In this document: positions 29,722 to 38,578 of the stretch, piece after piece | How positions within the stretch are numbered: position 1 is the first letter of the stretch | Layout: each line of letters starts with the position of its first letter | Source: Achromobacter insolitus | GTDB lineage: Bacteria; Pseudomonadota; Gammaproteobacteria; Burkholderiales; Burkholderiaceae_B | Assembly: GCF_002209555.1 (NCBI RefSeq) | Contig: NZ_NJIF01000013.1 | Span: 84,568-148,567 of the forward strand | DNA: 64,000 nt | Direction of reading: 5' to 3' | Translations under genes and position numbers: made by a program | Notes under the pieces: generated by a model | Database searches by the model: none | What the model was told of the DNA's origin: nothing | The model's input: the letters and a program-made list of their open reading frames with translations, nothing else

Positions 29722-30711
29722 TCAGTTGCCGTCCAGATCGATGTTCTTGGCGATGCTCCCGTAGCGGGCGGTTTCGGCCTGGATGCGTTGGCGGCTTTCT
29801 TCCGGTGGCGTCAGGACCGGCAGGTATGTGAAAACCTTCAGCCGATTCAGAAAATCCGGTTCCAGTACGCTGGCGCGTACTTCCTGGTAGAGCCGGTCGA
29901 CGATGGCAGGGGGTGTGCCAGCCTTTACCGCCAGCGATATGTGCGCGCGTACCGTTAACGCGGCTGCGCTGTTCGGCTCTTGAGCCGGGATGCCGGGAAA
30001 CGCCGGAATGGGCGTGTCCTGCAGAATGGCGAGCGGCTTGACCTTGCCTTCTTCTGCCAGATTACGGGATGCCCCGATGGGGTCGACCTTGGCGTCAAGA
30101 CGTCCGCCGATCAGGTCCACCGTACCTTGCTCGGGCGCCCGATAAGGGACGATCGCGAAATCCAGTTCGTTGCGACGCCGCCAGTCCGCGAGCCCCAGAT
30201 GGGCAGCACCGCCCACCACATTTACGCCGATGGAGACCTTGCCAGGATGGCTTTTGATGTACGCCTTCAAGTCCTCGAGATTGCCAAGCTCCTTCCGCTC
30301 GGGCCGGGTGATGATCCAGTGAGGCTGCGTGCTGACCACGGTGACGAGAGTCAAGTCACGCTCGGGATCGTAGGTAAGGTCTTTGATTACGTGGGGATTG
30401 ATGCTGAGCGCCGTGTCGCTGGCCAGCAAAAGTGAATAGCCATCTGCCGCGCCAGACAACACACTCTTCACAGCAGGGACATTCGCACCGCCGGCAATGT
30501 TCTCTACGACGAGTTTCTGGCCTAGTCTGGTTCCGAGTTTTTCAGCCAATGCCCGGCCTATCGCGTCGACGGACCCGCCACTGGTGTACGGAACGATGAT
30601 GCGCAACGGCGCCTTGGGCCAATCGGTACCCGCAGCCACGCAGGCTGTCGTCAATGCAGCGCACGCCAAGACGCCGCAGGCATATTTCAGAAAGGGAATC
30701 GCGTTCGCCAT
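29722..30711 (-). CDS. Bug/TctC-type solute-binding protein
   Basis: This 329-aa periplasmic receptor of the tripartite tricarboxylate transporter family has a signal peptide (LKYACGVLACAALTTACVAA) and the family motif WPKAPLRIIVPYTSGGSVDA. It is probably linked in one transcript to the M81 gene. Such receptors bind carboxylates or amides; no tctA/tctB genes are nearby, as is common for Bug proteins in Bordetella. I chose ATG 30711 at the signal peptide; the frame is open further upstream. Confidence 0.88.
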   Translation of the reverse strand: MANAIPFLKYACGVLACAALTTACVAAGTDWPKAPLRIIVPYTSGGSVDAIGRALAEKLGTRLGQKLVVENIAGGANVPAVKSVLSGAADGYSLLLASDTALSINPHVIKDLTYDPERDLTLVTVVSTQPHWIITRPERKELGNLEDLKAYIKSHPGKVSIGVNVVGGAAHLGLADWRRRNELDFAIVPYRAPEQGTVDLIGGRLDAKVDPIGASRNLAEEGKVKPLAILQDTPIPAFPGIPAQEPNSAAALTVRAHISLAVKAGTPPAIVDRLYQEVRASVLEPDFLNRLKVFTYLPVLTPPEESRQRIQAETARYGSIAKNIDLDGN

Positions 30712-30814
30712 CGCTCGAACTCCTTGGTGTCGCAGACCGGGGCTGCGTCGGAAATGAATGTGTCGTGATGGCACTATAGAATCGAAGAATGGAAACAAAT
30801 AGCGAATTAAAAGA

Positions 30815-30841
30815 AGTTAATATTTACCTAATGGTTAATAT
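30815..30841. promoter_or_regulatory. Direct repeat in the divergent LysR/Bug promoter region
   Basis: GTTAATAT occurs at 30815-30822 and 30834-30841, 19 bp apart (about two helical turns), in an AT-rich stretch between the divergent genes. It is a plausible LysR-type binding site. Confidence 0.4.
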
Positions 30842-30877
30842 AAAAAGCACTATGACGCAGTGCTCCAAGTAGTGGAC

Positions 30878-31903
30878 ATGCCAGACCCTCATTCCCCAAG
30901 CGGGCAAGAATCCGCGCACCTGATACTGTCGCGCCTGAAGCTGCGCCACTTGCGCATCATTGGAGCCTTGGGCGAAGTGCAAACGGCTGCGGCGGTGGCC
31001 AGGCGTTTCCATGTCAGTCCTGCCGCCATCTCGAAGTCTCTGGCCGAGATCGAGGCCATTGTGGGCGCGCCATTATGGGAAGGCCGGGGCCGCCGAGGCC
31101 TGGCGCTGACCGATCTCGGCCGCGAGATGGCGAACCATGCGACCGTGTTGCTGGTGCAGCTGGAGCGCCTGGCAGAGTCCATGAGCGCAATCCAGAAAGG
31201 GGGCAAAGGGGAACTGCGTTTGGCGAGCCGGACCCTGTCCGTACATCCGCTGCTGTGCCATGCGCTTGCCACCTTCAATACGGACAGGCCGGGGATGACG
31301 GTACGCATGGTGGAGGGGGGCATCGTCGAACTGATCGAGCAGCTCGTCGATGGATCGCTGGACATTTTGTTTACCTATGCAGACCCGCGTTTGGACCTGG
31401 CCAGCCTGTCCACGGTGCGCATCTTGCCGGCACAGAAGGTTGTTGTCATCGCCAGCAGAGATCACCCGCTGCTGGCTCGCCGGAGAATCACGGCCGATAT
31501 GCTTGCAAGGCAGCGGTGGTGCATCCCGAACGCAGGATCCCGCATCTTCCATCTGCTGCAGACCGCGCTGCACCATTTGGGCGTTGCGCTACCTTCGGAG
31601 GGCGTGCACACCAGCGATGTATCCGTCACGGCCAGCTTGCTGCAGGCGGGCGACTATCTGGCGGTCTTCCCGGAGGGCATTGCCGAGCAGCTGTGCACTG
31701 CGAAGGTTGCGAGGCGGGTGCGTTTCGACCTGGGCGGCCAAGTTGAACCGGTGGTCGCGGTTTGGAACAAGCAAGTCACCGCTCGTCCTGCGGCACAGTT
31801 GTTTCGACAATTGGTGGTCGATTGCGCCAATTCCGGGTCCGAATATCTCAAGGCGCCCCTGCTGGGCGCCCGCGCGGTTACGGCGCTCCGTCAAAAAAGG
31901 TAG
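30878..31903 (+). CDS. LysR family transcriptional regulator
   Basis: An N-terminal winged helix-turn-helix (LKLRHLRIIGALGEV, TAAAVARRFHVSPAAISKSL) is followed by a LysR substrate-binding domain. The 341-aa length from ATG 30878 is usual for the family. It is divergent from the Bug-M81 unit and most likely controls it in response to the imported compound. Confidence 0.88.
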   Translation: MPDPHSPSGQESAHLILSRLKLRHLRIIGALGEVQTAAAVARRFHVSPAAISKSLAEIEAIVGAPLWEGRGRRGLALTDLGREMANHATVLLVQLERLAESMSAIQKGGKGELRLASRTLSVHPLLCHALATFNTDRPGMTVRMVEGGIVELIEQLVDGSLDILFTYADPRLDLASLSTVRILPAQKVVVIASRDHPLLARRRITADMLARQRWCIPNAGSRIFHLLQTALHHLGVALPSEGVHTSDVSVTASLLQAGDYLAVFPEGIAEQLCTAKVARRVRFDLGGQVEPVVAVWNKQVTARPAAQLFRQLVVDCANSGSEYLKAPLLGARAVTALRQKR

Positions 31904-31973
31904 GATTGCAGCTCCCATTTGGACGGCTCCGGGCTGCCCGGAGCATTAACAAGAAGCAAGAATGGAGCGCCAC

Positions 31974-32567
31974 ATGCCTGATCTGTTTTCGAAGTTGCGC
32001 CGGCCCGGCGTTGCCGCCGCCGTGCTTAGCGTAGCCAGCCTGATCTTCTCAGGTTGCACCACCACCACCGCCCAATCCTCGGCCACGGCCGCGGAAAAGA
32101 AACAGGAGCTGGATGCCGCGGCGGACGCCACCTTGTCCAAGCTCTATCAATCCTCGTCGCAGGCCAAGCAACTGGTGGAGCGCGCGCGCGGGGTGCTGGT
32201 GTTTCCGGGCGTGTTGAGCGCGAGTTTCATCGTGGGGGCGCAGCATGGCACCGGCGTGCTGCGGGTGGGCGGGTCGGATACCGGTTACTACAGCATCACC
32301 GGCGGCTCCATCGGCCTGCAGGCCGGCGCGCAGTCCAAAGCGATGGTGGTGTTGTTCATGACCGATGGCGCGCTGGCCAAGTTCCGGGCCAGCAGCGGCT
32401 GGACGGTGGGCGCGGACGCGACTGTCGCGGTGGCCAACGTGGGCGTGAACGGCAGCATCGATACTTACACTGCCCAGCAGCCCATCGTGGGTTTCGTCCT
32501 GAACAATGGAGGCCTCATGGCCGGGGTATCGGTGGACGGGAGCAAGATCTCGCCGCTGCTGCTGTAA
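31974..32567 (+). CDS. YSC84/SYLF-domain lipoprotein
   Basis: The product (197 aa from ATG 31974; an in-frame ATG at 31962 is also possible) has a lipoprotein signal ending in LIFSGC and a SYLF/YSC84 domain (SASFIVGAQHGTGVLRV, TGGSIGLQAGAQSKAMVVLF). SYLF proteins bind lipids and, in eukaryotes, actin; bacterial lipoproteins of this type have unclear roles, probably at the cell envelope. GGAG lies 6 bp before ATG 31974. Confidence 0.8.
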   Translation: MPDLFSKLRRPGVAAAVLSVASLIFSGCTTTTAQSSATAAEKKQELDAAADATLSKLYQSSSQAKQLVERARGVLVFPGVLSASFIVGAQHGTGVLRVGGSDTGYYSITGGSIGLQAGAQSKAMVVLFMTDGALAKFRASSGWTVGADATVAVANVGVNGSIDTYTAQQPIVGFVLNNGGLMAGVSVDGSKISPLLL

Positions 32568-32582
32568 GCGGCGAACGCCGCC

Positions 32583-32696
32583 TCACAGGCCCATGGCCTT
32601 TTCCCAGGGCAAATGGGGCGGCAGGGCCTCGCTCATCGCATCCACAAAGGCACGGATGCGCGGCGACAGGTGCCGGTTCGGCAGGTCGCCCAGGCG
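32583..32696 (-). pseudogene. LysR regulator remnant (C-terminal tail only)
   Basis: The minus strand encodes RLGDLPNRHLSPRIRAFVDA and then MSEALPPHLPWEKAMGL plus a stop, which is the usual C-terminus of a LysR substrate-binding domain (LSPRIRAFVD). No DNA-binding domain or upstream part exists; the sequence joins a MaoC fragment in the other orientation at about 32690-32700. Confidence 0.65.
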
Positions 32697-32939
32697 GCTG
32701 GATTTCCTCGTCCCATACTGCATGGGTTGTGCACGTTTGGCTTGGTGTCGCATGCAGTCGCCAGACGGTTGCAGCCTGCGGCGCCTGGGGCGGTGCGTTC
32801 CGTATCGCTGCGTTTTTCGGGACCGATGTATCCCGGCGAGACGTTGAGCGTGGAAGTTTGGCGGGACGGGTCTTTCAGGGCGAAGGTGGTGGAGCGCGAC
32901 GCGATCGTCATCGACAATGGGATCCCGCGCATCGCATAG
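32691..32939 (+). pseudogene. MaoC-like enoyl-CoA hydratase remnant
   Basis: The plus strand encodes AAGFPRPILHGLCTFGLVSH and, further on, RFSGPMYPGETLSVEVWRDG, typical of the C-terminal half of MaoC/hot-dog hydratases. The N-terminal half and the start are missing. It abuts the LysR tail, which fits a deletion that fused two gene ends. Confidence 0.65.
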
Positions 32940-33285
32940 CGGGCGCTGCGCATTTGCGGCATTTGCGCGCTGCAAAATGGAAGAGCGCCCCAGCTCAAGG
33001 TGAGTCTGAGGCGCTCCTGCCCGGCTTCGCACGCGATGGGTGTCAGACAGCCCGGCAACTCAAATCTACTGCTGCGCTATAGGCTGGGCAATAGGGAAAA
33101 CCCTTGAATATTAAAGGGTTACAAGATTCTGGTGCGGCCTGCACCGAGTCCCGTCATCACCGGCTAATGAAGGCAGCCAGCAGTCAACCGGCCAGCCACG
33201 ACTTTATCCGCCTCGGTATCCGCGAATTGTGACGCCATCGTCAGACGCAGACACTGAAGCCTCTTCACAATGCCGGAGAGCGGAT
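32940..33285. other. Intergenic region upstream of the Tad operon
   Basis: About 345 bp. AACCCTT...AAGGGTT at 33099-33120 forms a short inverted repeat. No gene is recognised; it should contain the Tad operon promoter. Confidence 0.45.
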
Positions 33286-33552
33286 ATGTCAGGGTTTAAG
33301 AAGCGTCAGTTGGGGCAGGGCATGACGGAATACATCGTGGTCGTGGCCTTGGTAGCGGTGGCAGCCATCGCGGTATATCAATACTTCGGCCAGGTGGTGC
33401 GGTCGCAGACCGCCGCCATGGCGCGCGAACTCGCGGGCGAGGATGGCGGCGCGCAGAACCGCGCGGCGCAGCAGGCGGCGCAAAAGGCGGCGGCGCAAAC
33501 CAAGGCCCGTTCGCTCAAGTCCTTTACCGGCAACGCCGCGGACGCCAAGTGA
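33286..33552 (+). CDS. Flp-like pilin with extended C-terminal tail
   Basis: The 88-aa protein carries a prepilin-type N-terminus: KKRQLG|QGMTEYIVVVALVA with Glu at +5 after the predicted cleavage Gly, followed by a hydrophobic helix. This is the class IV Flp/TadE-type signature. After the helix come about 55 residues rich in Ala, Gln and Lys (AAQQAAQKAAAQTKARS), unlike the very short Flp pilins. It may be a pilin or a TadE/F-like pseudopilin. GGAG precedes the ATG. The stop overlaps the next start by 4 bp. Confidence 0.75.
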   Translation: MSGFKKRQLGQGMTEYIVVVALVAVAAIAVYQYFGQVVRSQTAAMARELAGEDGGAQNRAAQQAAQKAAAQTKARSLKSFTGNAADAK

Positions 33553-34967
33553 CGTCGCCGCACTGCGCACGGCTGGTCCATCAGCGGGGCCAGGCACTGG
33601 TCCTGGGCCTGCTGATGGTAGCGGCGGGAGGCATATCCCTGGTCGTCCTGTACAACTTGGGGCAAACCGTCGGATCGCGGCAGCAGCTGACTCACGCCGC
33701 GGATGCGGCGGCGTACAGCGGAGCGTTGGCGCAGGCTCGTGCGCTGAATGCCTTGGCCTACATCAATCGGACGCAGATCGCGCATCAGGTCGCCATGGCG
33801 CATCTGGTCACGTTGGGGGCGTCCGCCCAGTTCGCCCGCGCGATGCAGTCGCAGCGCAACCGCGGCAATCCGCCAGCTGGCCTGATCGCCATGCTGTTCG
33901 GCCCCGATATGGGCTTGGCCTATCAAGCGGCCAGGGCGGTGCCGAACGCCGAACAGCGGCTGGCGGAAGCGTTTGGCGAGCATGACAGAGTGGTCCGCCA
34001 GGTCCTCGACGCGACGGCGGCATCGGCGGTTGCCGGCCTGCCCGCTTCGCGCGACCGCATCATGAACAAGGTATTGTCCGCCAATCTTTCCGACGGCATC
34101 CAGGTCCGGGGTGCGGGTAGCGCACGTTTCAATGGATCGAATCTGCAATGGTTGACGGATGGTTGGCCGGGCTATGTGGCGCGTCGGCTGGCCACGCGCG
34201 ACGCGGGTCTGCGACCTGCCGTCGAGCAGGCCGCGGACCACTATGGGTTTCTCAAGCGCCGCAACGTCACACGCCGCAATCCGTGGATGGTCCGTCCTTT
34301 TTGCCCTCTGCATCGGCACGAGTTGCGGCGCCGGGGCTCGACTTGGTTGGGACCAGACGGACGTTGGGGGGCGCTCGATACCCAGTCCTATCACGCGCTT
34401 CGCTTTAATCGCTGGCGGGGTTGCTACTTCCGTGAGTACGCCATGGGCTGGGGCACGGCCCAGGGCCAGAAAATCAAGGCGCCTGATGGCCTGGAGTACG
34501 TGGAAGAGCCACCCCTGGATTTTTCCGAGCAGGACTTCTGGCGCTGGGTAGAGCAGTCCACCAGCTGGGATTTGCTTGGCGACGCAAGCAATCGCCTTGC
34601 CAATTCATATGCCATGGCTGCAGCGCAGCGTTGGCCGGGACGCGGCCTGCCGGCCTATCGTGAAATCGCCTTGTCGCGCAGTGGCGATCCCCTGCGCTTT
34701 GCGGTGGCGGTTCGGCTTGCTGGTTCAGTCTTGAAAACCACCGATGCCAATAGCGATGTCCGTGCGCCGCTGGGCAAATTCGCTTATGCCGCGCTTGGCC
34801 GGACGGGCGCAGTCACCGTGACTTCCGCGGCCGAAACCTACTATGCCCGGCCGGAAGGCCGCAACGACGGCCTTGATGAACTCGGCACACTCTTTCGGCC
34901 CTATTGGGACGCCCGCTTGTCCGCGGTAACCGCCGCCGAGACGGCGCAGGCACGGAGGACCCCATGA
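33549..34967 (+). CDS. TadG-like pilus assembly protein
   Basis: The 472-aa product starts at GTG 33549 in the previous stop (GTGA). It has a TadE/TadG-type N-terminus (HQRGQALVLGLLMVAAGGIS) with one membrane helix, then a long periplasmic domain without a von Willebrand MIDAS. Family members anchor or align the Flp pilus. The Cys and aromatic-rich centre (GCYFREYAMGWG) is not recognised. Confidence 0.75.
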   Translation: MTSPHCARLVHQRGQALVLGLLMVAAGGISLVVLYNLGQTVGSRQQLTHAADAAAYSGALAQARALNALAYINRTQIAHQVAMAHLVTLGASAQFARAMQSQRNRGNPPAGLIAMLFGPDMGLAYQAARAVPNAEQRLAEAFGEHDRVVRQVLDATAASAVAGLPASRDRIMNKVLSANLSDGIQVRGAGSARFNGSNLQWLTDGWPGYVARRLATRDAGLRPAVEQAADHYGFLKRRNVTRRNPWMVRPFCPLHRHELRRRGSTWLGPDGRWGALDTQSYHALRFNRWRGCYFREYAMGWGTAQGQKIKAPDGLEYVEEPPLDFSEQDFWRWVEQSTSWDLLGDASNRLANSYAMAAAQRWPGRGLPAYREIALSRSGDPLRFAVAVRLAGSVLKTTDANSDVRAPLGKFAYAALGRTGAVTVTSAAETYYARPEGRNDGLDELGTLFRPYWDARLSAVTAAETAQARRTP

Positions 34968-35575
34968 CGGTGGCTCTGACTCGGCAGCAGGGCCAGGCGA
35001 TGGTCGAAGCGTTGCTGATACTGCCTCTTTTGGCCCTCTTGTTGTGGGGGGTGACCTGGATCGGAGGCCTGCAGTTTGCTGCGCAGGAAATGGCGCAGGC
35101 CAGCCGCAAGGCGGTGATGGCGAGCGCCATGGGGCAATCTATGCATGACTTGCCCAAGGCAAAGCGCGCGACCCTGTCGGGCGGGGCTAGCTTGTTGCAC
35201 GGTATCGATTTGCCGCAGGTCGCCGCTTTACAGGACGAATGGTTCGGCGAGCACCTGAGGTTGCTGTCGGTGACGGCAAGCACGGCGCGCCGCGACCCCG
35301 TGGCTGGTCCACGTATTGCTCGCCAGACGTATGTGGCAAGCGGCGCGGGCTATGCGCACGGCGATGCGGACGCCCAGCGCCGCATTGGCAAAGCGCCTAC
35401 ACCCTGGGGAAAAACGGCTAGCGCCTCGCTGGCGCAGGCCCGCCGCTTGAAGCCCGTCGTCGATCGGATCGACGGTCCTTGGGGTAGGCCAGGGTTGTCG
35501 CTGGATTGGGTGTCTGTCTGGGCAGACGTGGTGCCTATGGATCGGCTGGCCATCCGCAAGGGGAAAGACAAATGA
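34964..35575 (+). CDS. TadE-like pseudopilin
   Basis: ATG 34964 overlaps the TadG-like stop (ATGA). The 203-aa protein has the TadE-family start RQQGQAMVEALLILPLLALL with Glu after the hydrophobic lead, then a periplasmic domain. TadE-like pseudopilins are processed by the prepilin peptidase and support pilus assembly. Confidence 0.78.
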   Translation: MTVALTRQQGQAMVEALLILPLLALLLWGVTWIGGLQFAAQEMAQASRKAVMASAMGQSMHDLPKAKRATLSGGASLLHGIDLPQVAALQDEWFGEHLRLLSVTASTARRDPVAGPRIARQTYVASGAGYAHGDADAQRRIGKAPTPWGKTASASLAQARRLKPVVDRIDGPWGRPGLSLDWVSVWADVVPMDRLAIRKGKDK

Positions 35576-36363
35576 CGCGACTTTGTTCTTCGGCATTACC
35601 GGCCGGCTTGGGCGCAGCGTGGGGTGGCAGTTGGCGCAGTCCGGTGGTGGCGCGCGTATTTCGACTGTTGCTGGCTGGCGCGCTGGCCGTGGCGGCAGTA
35701 GGAGGGCGCAGTATCGCTGCCGCTCAGGATCTGGCGGCTGGCGGTCAGGAAGCAGGATCTTCCAGCAAGCGAAAGCCTGGTATCGCCTCGTTGGAGGCCC
35801 TGCGCTTTCCTGTGGGATCACGGCGTGGGCTACTGGCGGACGGCATATGGCTGCACGGCGTCCCCGCGCGTGTACTGATATTCGACACACCGCTCAGCAC
35901 GCCCGAACTGATCCGCTATCTGTCTGCCCAGCAACCCGCTCTGACCGACCTCAATGTGTTGTCCGGCCAGGCGATTCTGTCCGGCCGAGTGGGGCAGGAA
36001 CGGTGGGTCATTCAGATGGAAGGTCTGGGCGCGCGCCGGACGGCGGGCAGCATTTCGGCGGTCAATCTGCTGGCTTCACACGGCACCCCGGTACCCGATT
36101 GGCTCCCGGCGGGCAGTCGGCTCAGGCTGGATGTGGCCATGATGGAGGACGGCGTTCGCTTCTCCGAGAGCATCTGGCAATACGTTTTGCCGCCGGAACA
36201 ATTGGCCCCATTGCTGGAGGATCGCCTGATCCAGAGCGGTTGGCATCGTCTGCCGGCGTCCGACGAAGAGCATTGGTGGACGCGGGGGAAGACGCGCATG
36301 CGGCTGTCGCTGGTGCCCCTGGAGGGCGGCAGCGGGCTTCTGGTCAGCGGAAGAGCGCCATGA
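35572..36363 (+). CDS. Unknown protein of the Tad operon
   Basis: The 263-aa product has a hydrophobic N-terminal segment (VFRLLLAGALAVAAVGG) and a mature part without a family I recognise. It overlaps its neighbours by ATGA/TGATG junctions, so it is surely part of the operon. The C-terminal half (WLPAGSRLRLDVAMMEDGVR...) looks like a beta domain. It may be a TadD/RcpB-like periplasmic partner of the secretin; that is a guess from position only. Confidence 0.7.
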   Translation: MTRLCSSALPAGLGAAWGGSWRSPVVARVFRLLLAGALAVAAVGGRSIAAAQDLAAGGQEAGSSSKRKPGIASLEALRFPVGSRRGLLADGIWLHGVPARVLIFDTPLSTPELIRYLSAQQPALTDLNVLSGQAILSGRVGQERWVIQMEGLGARRTAGSISAVNLLASHGTPVPDWLPAGSRLRLDVAMMEDGVRFSESIWQYVLPPEQLAPLLEDRLIQSGWHRLPASDEEHWWTRGKTRMRLSLVPLEGGSGLLVSGRAP

Positions 36364-37211
36364 TGAACAGGATGAGTCATGTCTTGCAGCGCTTGCGCAG
36401 GACCGGTGTATACGCGATCGCGCTGGCTGCAGGCCTGGTGTCGGCCTGGGCTGTGCGGGAGCATGTGCAGCAACGGGTCCAAGCGCTGGAAGCCGAGGCG
36501 CGCATGCCCATGGTCAGCCGCCTGGTCGCGGCGTATGACCTGCCTGCGGGCACGCAGCTCGAAGAGGTGCATCTGGCCGTGCGCGAGATCCCAGAACAAT
36601 GGACTTCGAGGGCCAGCATCGATCCTCTGGATCTTTCCAGTCTGCTCGGCGCCACTTTGCTGGCCGACGTCGCCAATGGCGAAGCCTTGCTGCGCGGCCA
36701 TCTGACGTTCACTGCTCCCGCTCCAGCGCTGGCTTCGCGCCTGCATAGCGGGCAGCGTGCCTTGACCGTGGCGGCGGCCGATTTGGGCGGCCTGGCCGAC
36801 GTACTGCGTGCCGGCGATGCCATCGACATCTATGTCAGTTTCGCGCATCGCCAGCGGGAACTGACGGTACCCCTATTGCAGGGCATGCGGGTGCTGATGG
36901 TGGGCAGCGAGCCGGAAGGCGAAAGCAAGGGCGGCAGCATCACCCTCGCTGCAACGCCGGATGAAGCCATGCGCTTCGTGGCGGCTCGGCAAAGCGGAGT
37001 GCTGACCGCGATGCTACGTCATCGGGATGATGCCGCGGTCGTTAGCGGCGCCGCGCAAAGCGACCTTGCCTCGCTGATCGGGCTGGAGCCGGAACCCCGC
37101 GTTTTACCGGGCGTGAGCATCGTCTACGGAGACCGCTTGGATTCCAGGCTGGACGAAGGCATATCGAATTTGGCGGCTGTTCAGTCAGGAACCAACAAGG
37201 AGCAGCCATGA
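36360..37211 (+). CDS. cpaB: Flp pilus assembly protein CpaB/RcpC
   Basis: The 283-aa protein has an N-terminal membrane anchor, a SAF domain (YDLPAGTQLEEVHLAVREIP) and the C-terminal RcpC domain with GQRALTVAAADLGGLADVLR and GDAIDIYV. CpaB/RcpC interacts with the secretin in Tad systems. It is followed by cpaC with a 4-bp overlap. Confidence 0.88.
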   Translation: MMNRMSHVLQRLRRTGVYAIALAAGLVSAWAVREHVQQRVQALEAEARMPMVSRLVAAYDLPAGTQLEEVHLAVREIPEQWTSRASIDPLDLSSLLGATLLADVANGEALLRGHLTFTAPAPALASRLHSGQRALTVAAADLGGLADVLRAGDAIDIYVSFAHRQRELTVPLLQGMRVLMVGSEPEGESKGGSITLAATPDEAMRFVAARQSGVLTAMLRHRDDAAVVSGAAQSDLASLIGLEPEPRVLPGVSIVYGDRLDSRLDEGISNLAAVQSGTNKEQP

Positions 37212-38578
37212 GGCAGGTCATAGTCAGCTTGTTCGCCTTGGCGTTAGGTCTGGTCAGCGAGGCAACGTGGCCGGCGGATCAGGTAATCGAACTTCAGGTG
37301 GGCGAAACACATGTCTTGTCGCATCCCGGAGTCAAGCGCGTGGCGATAGGCAATAGCCAGGTGATTGGCGCCATCGAGGCCGAAGGGCGAGAGGTCGTCG
37401 TGTTTGCTCGTGCCGAGGGAGTCTCGTCCATGCATGTCTGGACGAACCGTGGTCTCGCCAAAGCCTATGAGCTGAGAGTTGTCCCGGCTGGAGCACCGCG
37501 TTTACGGGCTGAGGTCGAAGCCTTGCTTGCGCGCATTCCGGGGGCGCGCAGCACCGAAGTGGGCGGCCGCATCCTGATAGAAGGCAATGACCTTTCCGAT
37601 GATGATCGCTTGCGTATCGCTGCCCTGGCGGATCGCTATCCGACCGTACTGGACTTTACCGGGCAAGTGGGTTGGGACCACATGGTGCAGTTGGATGTCC
37701 AGGTGGTGGAGATTCCCACCTCCAGGTTGAGAGAGCTTGGAGTGAATTGGGGCACGACGACCCAAGGCGGCATCAACGCCGGACTGGCCTGGGATGCGGG
37801 GTCCTTGGGGCGCATGCGCCGCCCCGGAGAAGAAGTCATAGAGACCCTGGGCTCGGCGTCGGCGGCGGCGGGCTACTTCGGCGTGAATGCCCTGTTGTCG
37901 TCGCGTATCGCATTGCTGGCTCAGAGCGGCGAGGCCGTCATGCTGGCCCAGCCTCAATTGCTGGCGCGCAGCGGCGCCAGCGCCACGTTCCTGGCCGGTG
38001 GCGAAGTCCCTTACTCGTCGACCGATGCGCGTGGCAATGCCACGACGCTGTTCAAACCTTATGGCGTCATGCTCAAGATCACTCCGCGCATCGATCGCAG
38101 CGGAGTCATCCGGTCCTTGATCGAGGTGGAGGCAAGTTCCGTGGATACGGCGCTTAGCGTTCCCGGCGGGCCGGCGTTGCGCACGCGCCGCGCTTCCACC
38201 GAATTCAACGTCCGGTCGGGCGATACCTTGGTTATCGGCGGCTTCTTGTCCCGGGAACGGGATGAGGGAACCAGCGGCCTTCCTTGGCTGCAGGACATGC
38301 CCATTCTGGGCGCCTTGTTCTCGTCGCGCCGCTACCAGTTGCGTGAAACCGAGCTCGCGATTTTCGTGACCCCCAAGGTCATTGCGCAGGCCGAGCCCGC
38401 CATGGCGGAACGTGTGCAACGGGGGCGGGAAGTCCTGGAAGCGGCTTTCCCATTGCCGCCTCGCCTGGGGACCGCCGTGCCAACCGCGGGCGGTTGGAAT
38501 ACCCATTCGGGCGCGGGTTCGCAATGGAGCGCTCGCCGTACCGATGTTCCGCACTCTCTAATGGAAACGAGGCCATGA
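37208..38578 (+). CDS. cpaC: Tad secretin CpaC/RcpA
   Basis: This outer-membrane channel of the Tad system has 456 aa. A signal peptide precedes the BON/pilus N-domain (QVGETHVLSHPGVKRVAIGN), then the type II/III secretin domain with VPYSSTDARGN, GVMLKITPRID and RSGDTLVIGGFLSRE. It ends with an overlap on the ATPase gene. Confidence 0.9.
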   Translation: MRQVIVSLFALALGLVSEATWPADQVIELQVGETHVLSHPGVKRVAIGNSQVIGAIEAEGREVVVFARAEGVSSMHVWTNRGLAKAYELRVVPAGAPRLRAEVEALLARIPGARSTEVGGRILIEGNDLSDDDRLRIAALADRYPTVLDFTGQVGWDHMVQLDVQVVEIPTSRLRELGVNWGTTTQGGINAGLAWDAGSLGRMRRPGEEVIETLGSASAAAGYFGVNALLSSRIALLAQSGEAVMLAQPQLLARSGASATFLAGGEVPYSSTDARGNATTLFKPYGVMLKITPRIDRSGVIRSLIEVEASSVDTALSVPGGPALRTRRASTEFNVRSGDTLVIGGFLSRERDEGTSGLPWLQDMPILGALFSSRRYQLRETELAIFVTPKVIAQAEPAMAERVQRGREVLEAAFPLPPRLGTAVPTAGGWNTHSGAGSQWSARRTDVPHSLMETRP

